Made by a program: the position numbers and the translations under genes. Shown one piece after another: positions 1 to 10,029 of a stretch of 64,000 nucleotides of DNA. This stretch comes from Campylobacterales bacterium (GTDB taxonomy: Bacteria > Campylobacterota > Campylobacteria > Campylobacterales > QNZT01): assembly GCA_027023405.1 (NCBI GenBank), contig JALVVN010000007.1:125676-189675 (forward strand), written 5' to 3'. Position 1 is the first letter of the stretch. The number at the start of each line of letters is the position of its first letter. The notes under the pieces were generated by a model. It worked only from the letters and a program-made list of their open reading frames with translations, was not told the origin of the DNA and did not search any database.

Positions 1-391
1 CTGAACCGGAATCATGTGTCGCTTTGATCACGCACTGATTAGGTAACGACGCAAAATCAAAAGCTTGCGCATCATCATAAACAGTAATTAATTCATTTAA
101 ATATTTTGTGCCTATCTTCTCTTTGATATAGGAACGCACCGCATATTTATCAGAACAGAGTCGTGCAAGTTCACTGTCACCATACACTTTAAGATATTGT
201 AATTTTTCATTATATGTTTTTGGTTCTTTGATATTAAGTGGTTTATGAAATTTTTTGTACCACATATAACGAAGCCAAAACTTCGTAGGTATCAATGCAT
301 ACAGCACACTTCTTGTCTGCCTATAGAGACATTTAAATCCTACATAATACTTTTGAAACAGAGATGGATAAAAACTTCCATAATACGACAT
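1..391 (-). CDS. TupA-like ATP-grasp / polysaccharide biosynthesis protein, truncated by window edge (N-terminal 130 aa visible)
   Basis: Not in the ORF track because it runs off the left edge. Reverse complement from ATG at 391 is open to base 1: MSYYGSFYPSLFQKYYVGFKCLYRQTRSVLYALIPTKFWLRYMWYKKFHKPLNIKEPKTYNEKLQYLKVYGDSELARLCSDKYAVRSYIKEKIG...CVIKATHDSGS; the KPLNIKEPKTYNEKLQYLK...DKYAVR pattern is typical of the family. Confidence 0.75.
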   Translation of the reverse strand, partial: MSYYGSFYPSLFQKYYVGFKCLYRQTRSVLYALIPTKFWLRYMWYKKFHKPLNIKEPKTYNEKLQYLKVYGDSELARLCSDKYAVRSYIKEKIGTKYLNELITVYDDAQAFDFASLPNQCVIKATHDSGS

Positions 392-491
392 AAAATTCCT
401 TGTTAATTAAATTATTTGAATAATACCTTATTGATCCTAATAACAAATCGGCATACGCTATAATTAATAAATAGCATTTCTAAGGAAATTC

Positions 492-1310
492 ATGAAACAA
501 CAAAACTTTTATCTATTGATTGAAAATATTCTCACGACGCCTCAACCCGATCAAAAAATAGAAAAATTTCAATCGATGTACAAAAACTACAAATGTGATA
601 AACTCTCGTTTGAAAGTAAGCATTCCATACAAATCTTTCAAACTCCCTCCTTTGAAGCGATCTGCAAAGTCAAGCCCGCCACATCGATGCCAAAGCGAAC
701 CGCTCTCACCACCCCCAAAGGACAAGCCAATCTACTGCATGCCATCGCCCATATCGAATATAGTGCAATCGATCTGGCACTCGATCACTGCTATCGTTTT
801 CGTGATCTTCCACGCGAATACTACAGTGATTGGCTCAAAGTAGCCGAAGATGAGATACGACACTTTCAAATGCTTCACTCACTTTTGGAGGAGTTAGGTT
901 ATCGATACGGCGATTTTAGTGTGCATCGCTTTTTGTTTGATGTCTCTCAAAAGACGCTGACACTTGTCGAGCGCATGGCGGTAATCCCCCGCTACCTCGA
1001 AGCCGCCGGTCTCGATTCCAATCCTCAAATCATCGAGAAACTGCGTCGCATCGATGATCCCCTTTGCGAAAAGATTATCGATGCGCTTGAGATCATCTTA
1101 GAGGAGGAGGTCGATCATGTCCACAAAGGGGATCGCTGGTTTCGCTACGCATGCCAAAAAGAGGGTATCGATCCCGACACCTACTTCGATCTCGTTGAAG
1201 CGGTGCTCCCCGGTGCCAAACGCCCCAAACCCTTTGTCAATGTTAAAGCACGAAAACGCGCCGGATTTAGCTGTGTGGAACTCAAACAGCTTGGTAGCGA
1301 GGAGTGCTAG
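492..1310 (+). CDS. DUF455 family ferritin-like protein
   Basis: ORF 272 aa with HIEYSAIDLALDHCYRF...EIRHFQMLHSLLEELGYRYGDF...EEEVDHVHKGDRWFRY ferritin-like E/H pattern. Confidence 0.8.
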   Translation: MKQQNFYLLIENILTTPQPDQKIEKFQSMYKNYKCDKLSFESKHSIQIFQTPSFEAICKVKPATSMPKRTALTTPKGQANLLHAIAHIEYSAIDLALDHCYRFRDLPREYYSDWLKVAEDEIRHFQMLHSLLEELGYRYGDFSVHRFLFDVSQKTLTLVERMAVIPRYLEAAGLDSNPQIIEKLRRIDDPLCEKIIDALEIILEEEVDHVHKGDRWFRYACQKEGIDPDTYFDLVEAVLPGAKRPKPFVNVKARKRAGFSCVELKQLGSEEC

Positions 1311-1355
1311 ATTAATCTTTTTAGAATATAATTCTTTTTTTTAGAGGAGAAATAT

Positions 1356-2027
1356 TTGCAATTAAAAAACAAACAGGTGATCTTCTTCGATCTTGACGGT
1401 ACGCTCATCGATTCTCTGCCCGATCTTGCTACCTCACTCAATGCCACGCTGACACACTTTGGCTTTGAGCCCTTTGCAATCGAGACGATTCGCTCGTGGA
1501 TCGGAGGCGGTGCGATTCTGCTTGTGCAGAGGGCTTTTGAGCGAGCGACAAATCGTGCGATCGATCCCGATCTTCAAGCCCAAGCCCTCTCCTTTTTTCT
1601 TCAACACTATGAAAAACACCATTTACGCGCGACCACGCTCTATCCACACTGTCACTCTACGCTTGAGGCACTCAAAGAGCACTACACACTCGGACTCATC
1701 ACCAACAAGCCCGTGCGTTTTGTGCCCTCGATCTTAGAGACACTTCAGATTGATCGCTACTTCAGTATCGTGCTCGGTGGTGATTCGTTAGAGGAGAAGA
1801 AACCCCATCCACTCCCTCTATGCCACGCCATCAAAACGCTTCACACAAGTGCGGAAAAATCTCTGATGATCGGCGACACCCCCAACGATCTCCTCTGCGC
1901 CCGTTCAGCTGGTGTTGACGCTATCGCCATCACTCACGGTTATGCGACACACGAGATGCTTTGCGCGCACAATCCCGACTATCTTGTCGAAAATTTAAAA
2001 CAATTACAAGAAAGGTTATGCCCATGA
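1356..2027 (+). CDS. gph: HAD family phosphatase, phosphoglycolate phosphatase-like
   Basis: IFFDLDGTLIDSLPDL, TNKP, MIGDTPNDLLCARSAG HAD motifs; apparent TTG start. Confidence 0.8.
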   Translation: MQLKNKQVIFFDLDGTLIDSLPDLATSLNATLTHFGFEPFAIETIRSWIGGGAILLVQRAFERATNRAIDPDLQAQALSFFLQHYEKHHLRATTLYPHCHSTLEALKEHYTLGLITNKPVRFVPSILETLQIDRYFSIVLGGDSLEEKKPHPLPLCHAIKTLHTSAEKSLMIGDTPNDLLCARSAGVDAIAITHGYATHEMLCAHNPDYLVENLKQLQERLCP

Positions 2028-3430
2028 GTTCTACGATACAAAAGATTGCTATCATCGGAGGAGGTGTTGCCGGTGCATCCACAGCGCTGATACTAGCACG
2101 ATACGGATACGATGTCACACTCTATGAAGCACGCGACTCACTCGTGAGCGGCCCACCCTTTTGTCATCTGCATGCCGGAGGAAATCTCTATCCCGATATC
2201 TCGGATGAACAGTGCCTTGATCTACTCAAACAATCGATCGACTTTGCCAAACTCTACCCCTTTATCGTCGATTACCGCCCGACACTCATCGCCCTTCCCG
2301 ACACTTGTGAGCGATCGGTTAGCGATCTACTCCCTCGCCTCAAACGGCTTCAATCACGCTACCGTGAACTGATCGAAGCCGATCCCGCTAATGCACTACT
2401 GGGCGATCCCAAACACTATTTTCGTCTCTATGATCGTAAGAGATTAGAAGCCCTCTCCGCACTCCCCACACCCGACCAACCTCACACCTTTGATGAGTGG
2501 CTCATCGCTCCTGCAAAAATGCTTGATCTTGACAAACTCCAACTGCCACTTATTTTAGTGCAAGAGTATGGGCTCAACCTCTTTTTGCTCGCATCGGCTC
2601 TCGAACTCTCACTCAAACAATTTCCTAATCTCGCACTCCATCTCAAGACCCGTGCCAAAGAGGTCAAACAAGAAGATGGTTCATGGTCACTCACAAGCGA
2701 CGATGGAGTCGCACACTACGACTACCTCATCAATGCTTGTGGTTATCAAACCGGTGAGATCGACGATATGATCGGTATCAAAGATAGGCGACTTGTCGAA
2801 TTTAAAGCCGCGTATGTCACCCAATGCCCAGAGCTAACCGCCTTCCCGGAGATCATCTTTCACGGCAAGCGGGGCACCCCGCAGGGAATGGGACAATTTA
2901 CCCCCTACCCCCAAGGACACTTTCAACTCCACGGCATGACCAAGGAGATCACCCTCTTTGAAGAGGGACTCGCCCAAAGCAGTAGCACCAGTGCCCAACC
3001 CCGACTCAAACCGCATCTCCTACACAAACTTAATCGTGGTTGGCGGTGGAAAACCGTCGAAGAAAGAAGCAAGAGAGCCATCTCTCATCTTGCCCGTTTT
3101 ATCCCGGCATTTCAATCTGCAAAACCTGCCGCAAAACCGCTCTACGGTGCCCAGCAAATCCCCGGAGACAATCCTGATCTTAGGGTGGCGGAAGTGAGCT
3201 TTCCTACCGATAACTATGCGCGTTGCGAAATCGTCAAAGTTTCATCGGTATTAGATATGATCAAAGCGATTCTTGCTGATCTTGGAGTGGAGCAAAGTGA
3301 TTTGTTAAAACCTTTGAAGGTTGATGAAAAAGAGGTAGAAGCCTATGCAAAAGAGATAGCACAACAGCGCGGTTATCCCCCACAGATGGCATCTCTCCTT
3401 ATTCCAAAACAACTACAGTGCAAAGAGTAA
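2024..3430 (+). CDS. FAD-dependent oxidoreductase (DadA/glycine oxidase-like)
   Basis: IAIIGGGVAGASTALILARYGYDVTLYEA dinucleotide-binding fold; the track start at 1961 is upstream, but ATG at 2018 or 2024 (ATGA overlap with the gph stop) is more plausible. Confidence 0.75.
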   Translation: MSSTIQKIAIIGGGVAGASTALILARYGYDVTLYEARDSLVSGPPFCHLHAGGNLYPDISDEQCLDLLKQSIDFAKLYPFIVDYRPTLIALPDTCERSVSDLLPRLKRLQSRYRELIEADPANALLGDPKHYFRLYDRKRLEALSALPTPDQPHTFDEWLIAPAKMLDLDKLQLPLILVQEYGLNLFLLASALELSLKQFPNLALHLKTRAKEVKQEDGSWSLTSDDGVAHYDYLINACGYQTGEIDDMIGIKDRRLVEFKAAYVTQCPELTAFPEIIFHGKRGTPQGMGQFTPYPQGHFQLHGMTKEITLFEEGLAQSSSTSAQPRLKPHLLHKLNRGWRWKTVEERSKRAISHLARFIPAFQSAKPAAKPLYGAQQIPGDNPDLRVAEVSFPTDNYARCEIVKVSSVLDMIKAILADLGVEQSDLLKPLKVDEKEVEAYAKEIAQQRGYPPQMASLLIPKQLQCKE

Positions 3431-3880
3431 TAGATACACCACCCATCCCGTTATGAGTGTCAAGACAAGATCGACAAAGAGAATCCGCCCCCATAACGCA
3501 TGATGAAAATGCTCAAAAGGTTGGGGATAGCGTAGTGATGACTTGAGCACCAACCACACCCAGATAAAGAAGGTACTTAACGCCAAAAAGAGATGCGCAC
3601 CAAACACCCAAGCAAGTATCGCACTCCCCCAATAGTTACTCTGATGCACCCGAGTCGTTACATCGCCCAAGCGAATATCAACCTCTAACACCATCACTAC
3701 AACGGTCATCAAAAGCAGTAGCAATATCTGTAAATTTTTATGCCATACAATTTTACCTTTAGAAACAAATGCAATCGCAAACATCATGCCTAGCGGTATC
3801 AACCCCGAAGCAATCATAATTGTATCGATGAGGAGATCCGCGCGTGTCCCTAAAAACCCCTCTGCTATCATCTTGAGCAC
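3413..3880 (-). CDS. DUF420-like multi-helix membrane protein
   Basis: 155 aa, about four TM helices, conserved His in transmembrane context. Confidence 0.5.
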   Translation of the reverse strand: MLKMIAEGFLGTRADLLIDTIMIASGLIPLGMMFAIAFVSKGKIVWHKNLQILLLLLMTVVVMVLEVDIRLGDVTTRVHQSNYWGSAILAWVFGAHLFLALSTFFIWVWLVLKSSLRYPQPFEHFHHALWGRILFVDLVLTLITGWVVYLLLFAL

Positions 3881-4446
3881 TGCTTATCGAAAAACCACAT
3901 AAACGCAAAAAGCAAGCCTGGCGTCTTGATCTTGGACTCATCATACATAAAGTCACGCGCTTGAGAAAGGGGTAGATAGATCACTTCGATCTGTTCATCA
4001 TCGATCCCACCCCCTTCACTCACCTGCATCGATGCATCTACTTCGGCATAAAAAAGTGTCTGGCGTCCACCGGCAAAACCCACAGCAGCGTTATATGCGG
4101 TAATGCGTTTAATCACATTGAGCGTAACCTCATACCCACACTCTTCTAAAATCTCCTCTTTGGCGATCTGCTCTAAAGACTTCTGCTTATCAACCAATCC
4201 GGCACACAGCTCATAAGTAAGCCCATCATTTTTATACTTCAAATAGATAGCGGGACGAAACTGTTTGACCAAGACAAAGGCATCACGATCACGATGATAG
4301 AGGAGTATCGCCACGCTGTCAAAGGTCTCTGCCACTTCCCAATCTCTAAGCACTCCATTGTGCCGAAATGTCATCAACTGCGGTTTGATATATTGGGGGT
4401 TTGTAAGGGGTTCGAGTTTAAGTATCTCTATTTTATCAGTAGCCAT
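3868..4446 (-). CDS. NUDIX hydrolase
   Basis: GLVDKQKSLEQIAKEEILEECGYEV matches Nudix box GX5EX7REUXEEXGU with substitutions. Confidence 0.8.
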   Translation of the reverse strand: MATDKIEILKLEPLTNPQYIKPQLMTFRHNGVLRDWEVAETFDSVAILLYHRDRDAFVLVKQFRPAIYLKYKNDGLTYELCAGLVDKQKSLEQIAKEEILEECGYEVTLNVIKRITAYNAAVGFAGGRQTLFYAEVDASMQVSEGGGIDDEQIEVIYLPLSQARDFMYDESKIKTPGLLFAFMWFFDKQCSR

Positions 4447-5801
4447 TTTGCCAATCCTAAAAAACTAAAAAAACCGAGCACATCGGTGACGGTCGTCAAA
4501 ATCACTGTGCTTCCCACCGCCGGATCGATATTGAGTCGTTTCAAGATCAGTGGAATCACAGCACCAAAAAAACCTGCTGCCAACAGATTGATAATCATCG
4601 CCAATCCAATCACTACACCCAGCATCGGCTTGTGAAACCAGAGTGATGCAATCAGCCCCAAAATCAGCGCAAAGAGCAATCCATTAAGCACCGACATCAA
4701 TATCTCCCGCTTAATCGCCTCTTTGGAGTTATTGAGTTCTATGTCCCCTAGTGCCAATTTCCGCACCGTAACGGTGAGTGTCTGCGTACCGGCATTGCCC
4801 CCCATCGATGCGACAATCGGCATCAACACCGCCAATGCGACATAGGCTTGGATCGTATCATCAAAGAGTTGGATCACCGCCGATGCCAATATAGCAGTCA
4901 AAAGATTGATAAAGAGCCACCATGCCCTCTTTTTACCGGCGACGAAAAAATCTTCGTCCTCCTCCGCTTCATCATCGACTCCGGCGAGGTTATAGATCTG
5001 CTCTGTCGCACTCTCTTGGATGACATCATAGATATCGTCGGAGGTGATTCGCCCTGTCAACTCTCCATGATAATTGACTACCGGTACAACCGCCAAATCG
5101 TGTTCTTTGAAGAATTTTGCTACCTCTTTAATATCATCATCATCTTTGACATAAAGGCTCTTGTATTGCTCCTCTTTCCCCTCTAAAAATTCTCGATAGG
5201 TTTGACTAAAATCGGCAATGATCAAATCCTCAAAAGGAATCGTAAACATCAAGTTGTTGTAACTGCCGACCACAAAAACATTGTGCGTATCATCCAACTC
5301 TTCACTCTCTTTGAGCGCTTTAAGTCTTTGAATAGAGGAGGCGATGCTCTCATCCAACTTCGCACTAAAGAGCTCTGTTTGCATATAAGCACCTGCCTGA
5401 GACTCATCATAGCGCTTGAGCTTTTTGATCTCCTCCTGATCCTCTTCATCCATCGAGGAGAGGATTTGATCCGCTTTCTCTTTATCAATATCCTCGATAT
5501 CTTGGAGTAGATCGGTCGCATCATCACTATCGAGCTCTTCGATCACCTCGACCAAATCCTGCTTCGGAAGCTCCTCGATGATATCTTTGAGGTGCTTTTC
5601 CGGAAGTTCCAGAGCGATATCTCCCAAGCAATCATTTGGAATCTTTTGAAGATACTCATGAAACTTCTCCTCATCACTCGCATAGATTTGCTTGAGTGCT
5701 TTGGCAATATCTGTCGCTGAACAACTGGAAGCTTGGGGATCTTCGACATAGGAATCAAGCAGTTCTATTTGCGTACTCAAATCTTTCTCTTTAGACATCA
5801 T
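4428..5801 (-). CDS. mgtE: Magnesium transporter MgtE
   Basis: N domain, CBS pair and C-terminal TM region with MPIVASMGGNAGTQTLTVTVR. Confidence 0.92.
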   Translation of the reverse strand: MMSKEKDLSTQIELLDSYVEDPQASSCSATDIAKALKQIYASDEEKFHEYLQKIPNDCLGDIALELPEKHLKDIIEELPKQDLVEVIEELDSDDATDLLQDIEDIDKEKADQILSSMDEEDQEEIKKLKRYDESQAGAYMQTELFSAKLDESIASSIQRLKALKESEELDDTHNVFVVGSYNNLMFTIPFEDLIIADFSQTYREFLEGKEEQYKSLYVKDDDDIKEVAKFFKEHDLAVVPVVNYHGELTGRITSDDIYDVIQESATEQIYNLAGVDDEAEEDEDFFVAGKKRAWWLFINLLTAILASAVIQLFDDTIQAYVALAVLMPIVASMGGNAGTQTLTVTVRKLALGDIELNNSKEAIKREILMSVLNGLLFALILGLIASLWFHKPMLGVVIGLAMIINLLAAGFFGAVIPLILKRLNIDPAVGSTVILTTVTDVLGFFSFLGLAKWLLIK

Positions 5802-7006
5802 ACCCCTCCTTTGTCTGAACTATCAGAGATATTACGATCTTCAATCGTCTCGAGCGAAACTTGATCTTTCTCCCTTTTGTTTTGAGATTGTAGCAGATTT
5901 TTAATCTTTTGGAGATAGATTTTCACACTTTGTAAAAAAGCGCGTCGTTTTTCTCCTCTTAAGCCACCTTGAAAAGTGATCTGCAAGGCTGGATTGATCC
6001 ATCTACCGTTTCGACTCAAGCCAAAATGCAGATGCGGTCCCGTACTCATACCTGTATTTCCTGAAAGGGCAATCAATTCACCGGTTTTTACCTGTTTGCC
6101 CACATGCGTTTTAAAACGACTCAAATGGGCATAAAAAGTTTTATATCCTCCCGGATGGCGAATGATCACTACATTTCCATACCCGCCCTTTTTACCGGCA
6201 AAGATCACCTTACCGTTATAGGCCGCTTTGATAGGCGTACCGACTGGCGTTGCATAATCGATCCCGTGATGCGCGCGATAGCGATGCAAAATAGGATGCC
6301 ATCGTTTATTGGTAAAGACAGAAGAAATATGATTGTAATGACAAGGTACAATAAAAGAGGATTTTTTTGCGTTTTTACCGTTTTGATCATAATAACGCCC
6401 ATCCAGTGCCAAAAAGCGATAATAGGGTTTACCACGCACTTCTATCATAGCCGCTTCGATAATCGGATCACCAAAGGGTTTACCCAATCGCATCTTCTCA
6501 TCATAAAGCACCACCAAGTGATCTCCTTTGCGAATCTTGCGAAAATCGATCACCTTTTTAAAGAGCTGCTCCACCTCAATCGCCACATCAAAATTACCAC
6601 ATCGTTTTGTAATATCTTTGGAGGGAATCCCCGCAAACGCCATTACCAAATGTTTGCGAATTGTTTTGTAAATGATGGGAATCACCTCAAATTGATACTT
6701 ACCGCTCAAATCTCGTGAAATATGAAGTTGTAACTCTTCAGAAAGTGGCAAAAGTACCTGTAAAACCTGTCCATTTTCATCTCGGACGATATAGTAAGTT
6801 GTCGCCATACGAATATCCATCAAGAGCTTCTCATCTTCAGGATCAAGCTTGTAGTAGAGTTTGAGTGGCATCTTGTTTTGATGTAAAAAGGAGAGAAAAG
6901 TCTCCCCTGCTCTCCACACCTGCTCCTGTACAATGTGCCCTTTGAGTGTATACGCCTGTAAAAGATAAGGAGTGAGTAAAATTATCCATAGTAACTGTCG
7001 AATCAC
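5798..7006 (-). CDS. M23 family metallopeptidase
   Basis: HHGIDYATPVGTPIKAAYNGKVIFAGKKGGYGNVVIIRHPGGYKTFYAHLS...TGMSTGPHLHFGLSRNGRWINP. Confidence 0.92.
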   Translation of the reverse strand: MIRQLLWIILLTPYLLQAYTLKGHIVQEQVWRAGETFLSFLHQNKMPLKLYYKLDPEDEKLLMDIRMATTYYIVRDENGQVLQVLLPLSEELQLHISRDLSGKYQFEVIPIIYKTIRKHLVMAFAGIPSKDITKRCGNFDVAIEVEQLFKKVIDFRKIRKGDHLVVLYDEKMRLGKPFGDPIIEAAMIEVRGKPYYRFLALDGRYYDQNGKNAKKSSFIVPCHYNHISSVFTNKRWHPILHRYRAHHGIDYATPVGTPIKAAYNGKVIFAGKKGGYGNVVIIRHPGGYKTFYAHLSRFKTHVGKQVKTGELIALSGNTGMSTGPHLHFGLSRNGRWINPALQITFQGGLRGEKRRAFLQSVKIYLQKIKNLLQSQNKREKDQVSLETIEDRNISDSSDKGGV

Positions 7007-7023
7007 GCGTCGCTTCCCTTATA

Positions 7024-7054
7024 AGGGCACATCTAAAAACCCTAGATGTGCCCT
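7024..7054. terminator. Perfect 12-bp inverted repeat hairpin between divergent genes
   Basis: AGGGCACATCTA-aaaaccc-TAGATGTGCCCT; hairpin visible, function unknown. Confidence 0.5.
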
Positions 7055-7134
7055 AAAATCAATCGCCAAAGTATACTAAAAGTAAATAAAGATTGTTGTA
7101 TAATCACTCTAAAAACATCAAAGGTAATACTAAA

Positions 7135-7848
7135 ATGTTCAAAAAGATACTGATACTCTTTACAATCGCAGTGCACGCACTTTATGCAGGCTCTGCCATT
7201 ACGACCCATATAGAAAAGTTCAATAAAGGTTACGCCGTTGTCACTGCCCCCAAAGCACTTCCTATAGGCGTCAGTGGCATTGTTCTACGCAATTTTGACA
7301 ATACCCACGAGGCAATCATCGCCAATGCCCTTGTCGTACAGGCAGCCGGTTCACATCTCGCACTCAAACTCACGCCCTACCGTGATCTCCAACAAGATGT
7401 GCTACCCACTTACAATATCGCACCCAAAGTCGGTGATCGTGTCGTTCTGCAACATCACTACTCCCGTATTCTTCCAATCGTACCAGATAAGGCAAGTTTC
7501 GATGCACTCGTTTCCCGATACCCCAATCTTACTTGGGTACACCCTGACCTCTATGCATCGGCACTAGAGAGCTCCTTTCATTCTAAACCCAATCGTGAAA
7601 ATCTCCAAGCAGAGTGCAGAGACGACAGTATCGGACTGCTTCTGTTTCAAATCAATGATAAAGATTACTTTGTCGATTGTAAAAGCTTTCATGTGATCGA
7701 TACGCAACCTGCAACACCCGCCACCACCTTTCTCACCCCGTTTTACAATCGTCTAGGCAAGATTAAGGGGCGTTTTATGGGGCTCTTTGGAGGCGGTACG
7801 ATCACAGATTTCAATCGCTACTATTCACAACTGCTCTTTCAAAAGTAG
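7135..7848 (+). CDS. Plasminogen-binding N-terminal domain (PgbA-like) protein
   Basis: Signal peptide MFKKILILFTIAVHALYAGSAITTHIEKFNKGYAVVTAPKALPIGVSGIVLRNFDNTHEAIIANALV; ATG at 7135 preferred to track start. Confidence 0.65.
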   Translation: MFKKILILFTIAVHALYAGSAITTHIEKFNKGYAVVTAPKALPIGVSGIVLRNFDNTHEAIIANALVVQAAGSHLALKLTPYRDLQQDVLPTYNIAPKVGDRVVLQHHYSRILPIVPDKASFDALVSRYPNLTWVHPDLYASALESSFHSKPNRENLQAECRDDSIGLLLFQINDKDYFVDCKSFHVIDTQPATPATTFLTPFYNRLGKIKGRFMGLFGGGTITDFNRYYSQLLFQK

Positions 7849-7854
7849 GCTAAG

Positions 7855-9237
7855 ATGTTAGAAAAAAGAGATAAAAAAGCGTTTGAACAAATTGTCGGTG
7901 CTGAGAATATCTACGATGATAAAGCACACATGCTCGCCTATGCCTACGATGCAACCAGAGAACACTATGAACCCGATGCGGTGATCTTCCCTAGAAACGA
8001 AGCCGATGTGAGTGCTATTTTGAGTTACTGCAACACACACGGCATCGTCATCACGCCTCGCGGTGCGGGTAGTGGATTTACCGGTGGGGCACTCCCCAAA
8101 AACGGCGGTATCATCTTGGCGTTTGAGAAACATATGAACAAAATTCTCGAAATCGATCTTGAAAATATGCTTGCCGTCGTACAACCCGCTGTGGTCAATA
8201 TGGATCTTCAAAAGGCGGTCGAAGCCAAAGGGCTCTTCTATCCGCCCGATCCCGCCAGTGAACAGTATTCGACGATCGGCGGAAATGTCAGTGAAAATGC
8301 GGGCGGTATGCGCGCGGCGAAATACGGCATCACCAAGGATTTTGTCATGGCACTCCGCGCGGTTAGAGCCAACGGCGATATCATCCGTGCGGGTAAGCGC
8401 ACCATCAAGGATGTGGCAGGTTACAATATTGCCGGTATTTTGACGGCGAGTGAGGGGACATTGGCGGTCATCACCGAAATCACGCTCAAACTCCTCCCTA
8501 AACCCAAATTTGCCGCCTCCTATATGGCGATCTTTCCCAATGTCGAAGCGGCGATGAATGCGGTCTTTAAGTCACTCGCAAGCGGTGCCAATCCTGTTGC
8601 GATGGAGTTTTTGGATGCGCTCTCGGTGAGAGCTATCAAAGAGAAACTCGGTGTAGAGCTCCCTGAAGATGCAGGTGCGCTCCTCATCGGCGATGTGGAC
8701 GGCAATGTCAAGGAGGAGATCGATTTTCAACTCCAAACACTCCAAGACTCTTTTGCGCAAAACGGTTGTAGCGCCTTTGAAGTCGCGACCCAAAGCGACG
8801 ATCGAGCAAAGATTTGGTACGCGCGACGCAATGTCTCGCAATGTGTCACCATCTACGGCTCAAAAAAGCTCAATGAAGATATCTCTGTCCCTCGAAGCAA
8901 ACTCCCCCAAGCACTCAACGAAATTTATAAAATAGGCGCAAAGTACGGCTTTAGCGTCCCCTGTTTCGGTCATGCGGGTGACGGTAATATCCATGTCAAT
9001 GTGATGGTGGACGGCTCCAAAGAGGAGGAGCTACATAAGGGGCACCAAGCGATCGAAGAGATCTTCCAGCTCGTCGTCGATATGGGCGGAACACTGAGTG
9101 GTGAACACGGGATCGGGCTCTCCAAAGCCCCCTTTATGGATATCGCCTTCACCCCGCAAGAGCGAAAACTCTTTGAGGATATCAAACGGGCTTTTGATCC
9201 TAACAATATCCTCAATCCCGGCAAGATGGGGCTCTAG
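7855..9237 (+). CDS. glcD: FAD-linked oxidase, glycolate oxidase subunit GlcD-like
   Basis: PRGAGSGFTGGALP, CFGHAGDGNIHVN, GGTLSGEHGIGLSKAPFM, DPNNILNPGKM. Confidence 0.9.
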   Translation: MLEKRDKKAFEQIVGAENIYDDKAHMLAYAYDATREHYEPDAVIFPRNEADVSAILSYCNTHGIVITPRGAGSGFTGGALPKNGGIILAFEKHMNKILEIDLENMLAVVQPAVVNMDLQKAVEAKGLFYPPDPASEQYSTIGGNVSENAGGMRAAKYGITKDFVMALRAVRANGDIIRAGKRTIKDVAGYNIAGILTASEGTLAVITEITLKLLPKPKFAASYMAIFPNVEAAMNAVFKSLASGANPVAMEFLDALSVRAIKEKLGVELPEDAGALLIGDVDGNVKEEIDFQLQTLQDSFAQNGCSAFEVATQSDDRAKIWYARRNVSQCVTIYGSKKLNEDISVPRSKLPQALNEIYKIGAKYGFSVPCFGHAGDGNIHVNVMVDGSKEEELHKGHQAIEEIFQLVVDMGGTLSGEHGIGLSKAPFMDIAFTPQERKLFEDIKRAFDPNNILNPGKMGL

Positions 9238-9240
9238 CCC

Positions 9241-10029
9241 TTGCGATCACGATTAAAAAGTCTTAAGCGCTTTTTTCTCGATCACGATCTGCTCCACTAC
9301 GCCTCTAGTCTCAGTTTTCATACCATTCTCGCGCTGATCCCGATTCTACTCATCTCGCTCTTTATCTTCTCACAACTCCCCCTCTTCAATGAGAGTATCA
9401 CATCGATCAAATCCTTCATCTTCTCCTCCATTATGCCGGTACACGCGGAGAAGTTTAGTCGTTATCTCGATACCTTTATGGCAAACACCAAAGAGTTGGG
9501 ACTGTTGGGTGTGGCTTTTGTCCTCTATGTCTCCATTATGTTTTTTGATGATTATGAGTATGTGGTCAATAAAATCTTTCACAAAGCACCACGAAAATTT
9601 TTCCACTCAATCTCCATTTATCTAACAATCACACTCCTTGTCCCTATCGGTCTTGCGATCAGCCTCTTTCTCTCATTTAAAGCAAACCTTCTTCTTCATA
9701 GTTACGCCTATACCAAAGATATCAATATCCTTACACTCAGCTCCTACCTCATCGCGTGGCTTCTCTTTTTCATGCTTTATAAAATCTCCGCCAACACGAC
9801 CATCCACACCAAAAGTGCCCTCACCGCCTCTCTCGTCGCTTCCGCCGTCTGGTTCGCTTCCAAAGGGCTCTTCTTCTACTATGTCACCTACAACAAAACT
9901 TACAGCACCATCTACGGCTCTTTCTCGATCGTGATGTTTTTTGTGATCTGGATCTACCTCTCGTGGATCATCTTCCTCTACGGTATCAAACTCTGCGCAC
10001 TTTTAGAGCGAAAACGACAAAAGCAGTAG
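9241..10029 (+). CDS. YihY/virulence factor BrkB family membrane protein
   Basis: ASSLSFHTILALIPILLISL...YSTIYGSFSIVMFFVIWIYLSWIIFLYGIKL; TTG start. Confidence 0.85.
   Translation: MRSRLKSLKRFFLDHDLLHYASSLSFHTILALIPILLISLFIFSQLPLFNESITSIKSFIFSSIMPVHAEKFSRYLDTFMANTKELGLLGVAFVLYVSIMFFDDYEYVVNKIFHKAPRKFFHSISIYLTITLLVPIGLAISLFLSFKANLLLHSYAYTKDINILTLSSYLIAWLLFFMLYKISANTTIHTKSALTASLVASAVWFASKGLFFYYVTYNKTYSTIYGSFSIVMFFVIWIYLSWIIFLYGIKLCALLERKRQKQ

Noticed and set aside
6104-6718. 204-aa plus-strand ORF
   Set aside because: Antisense shadow of the M23 peptidase gene; no domain signal
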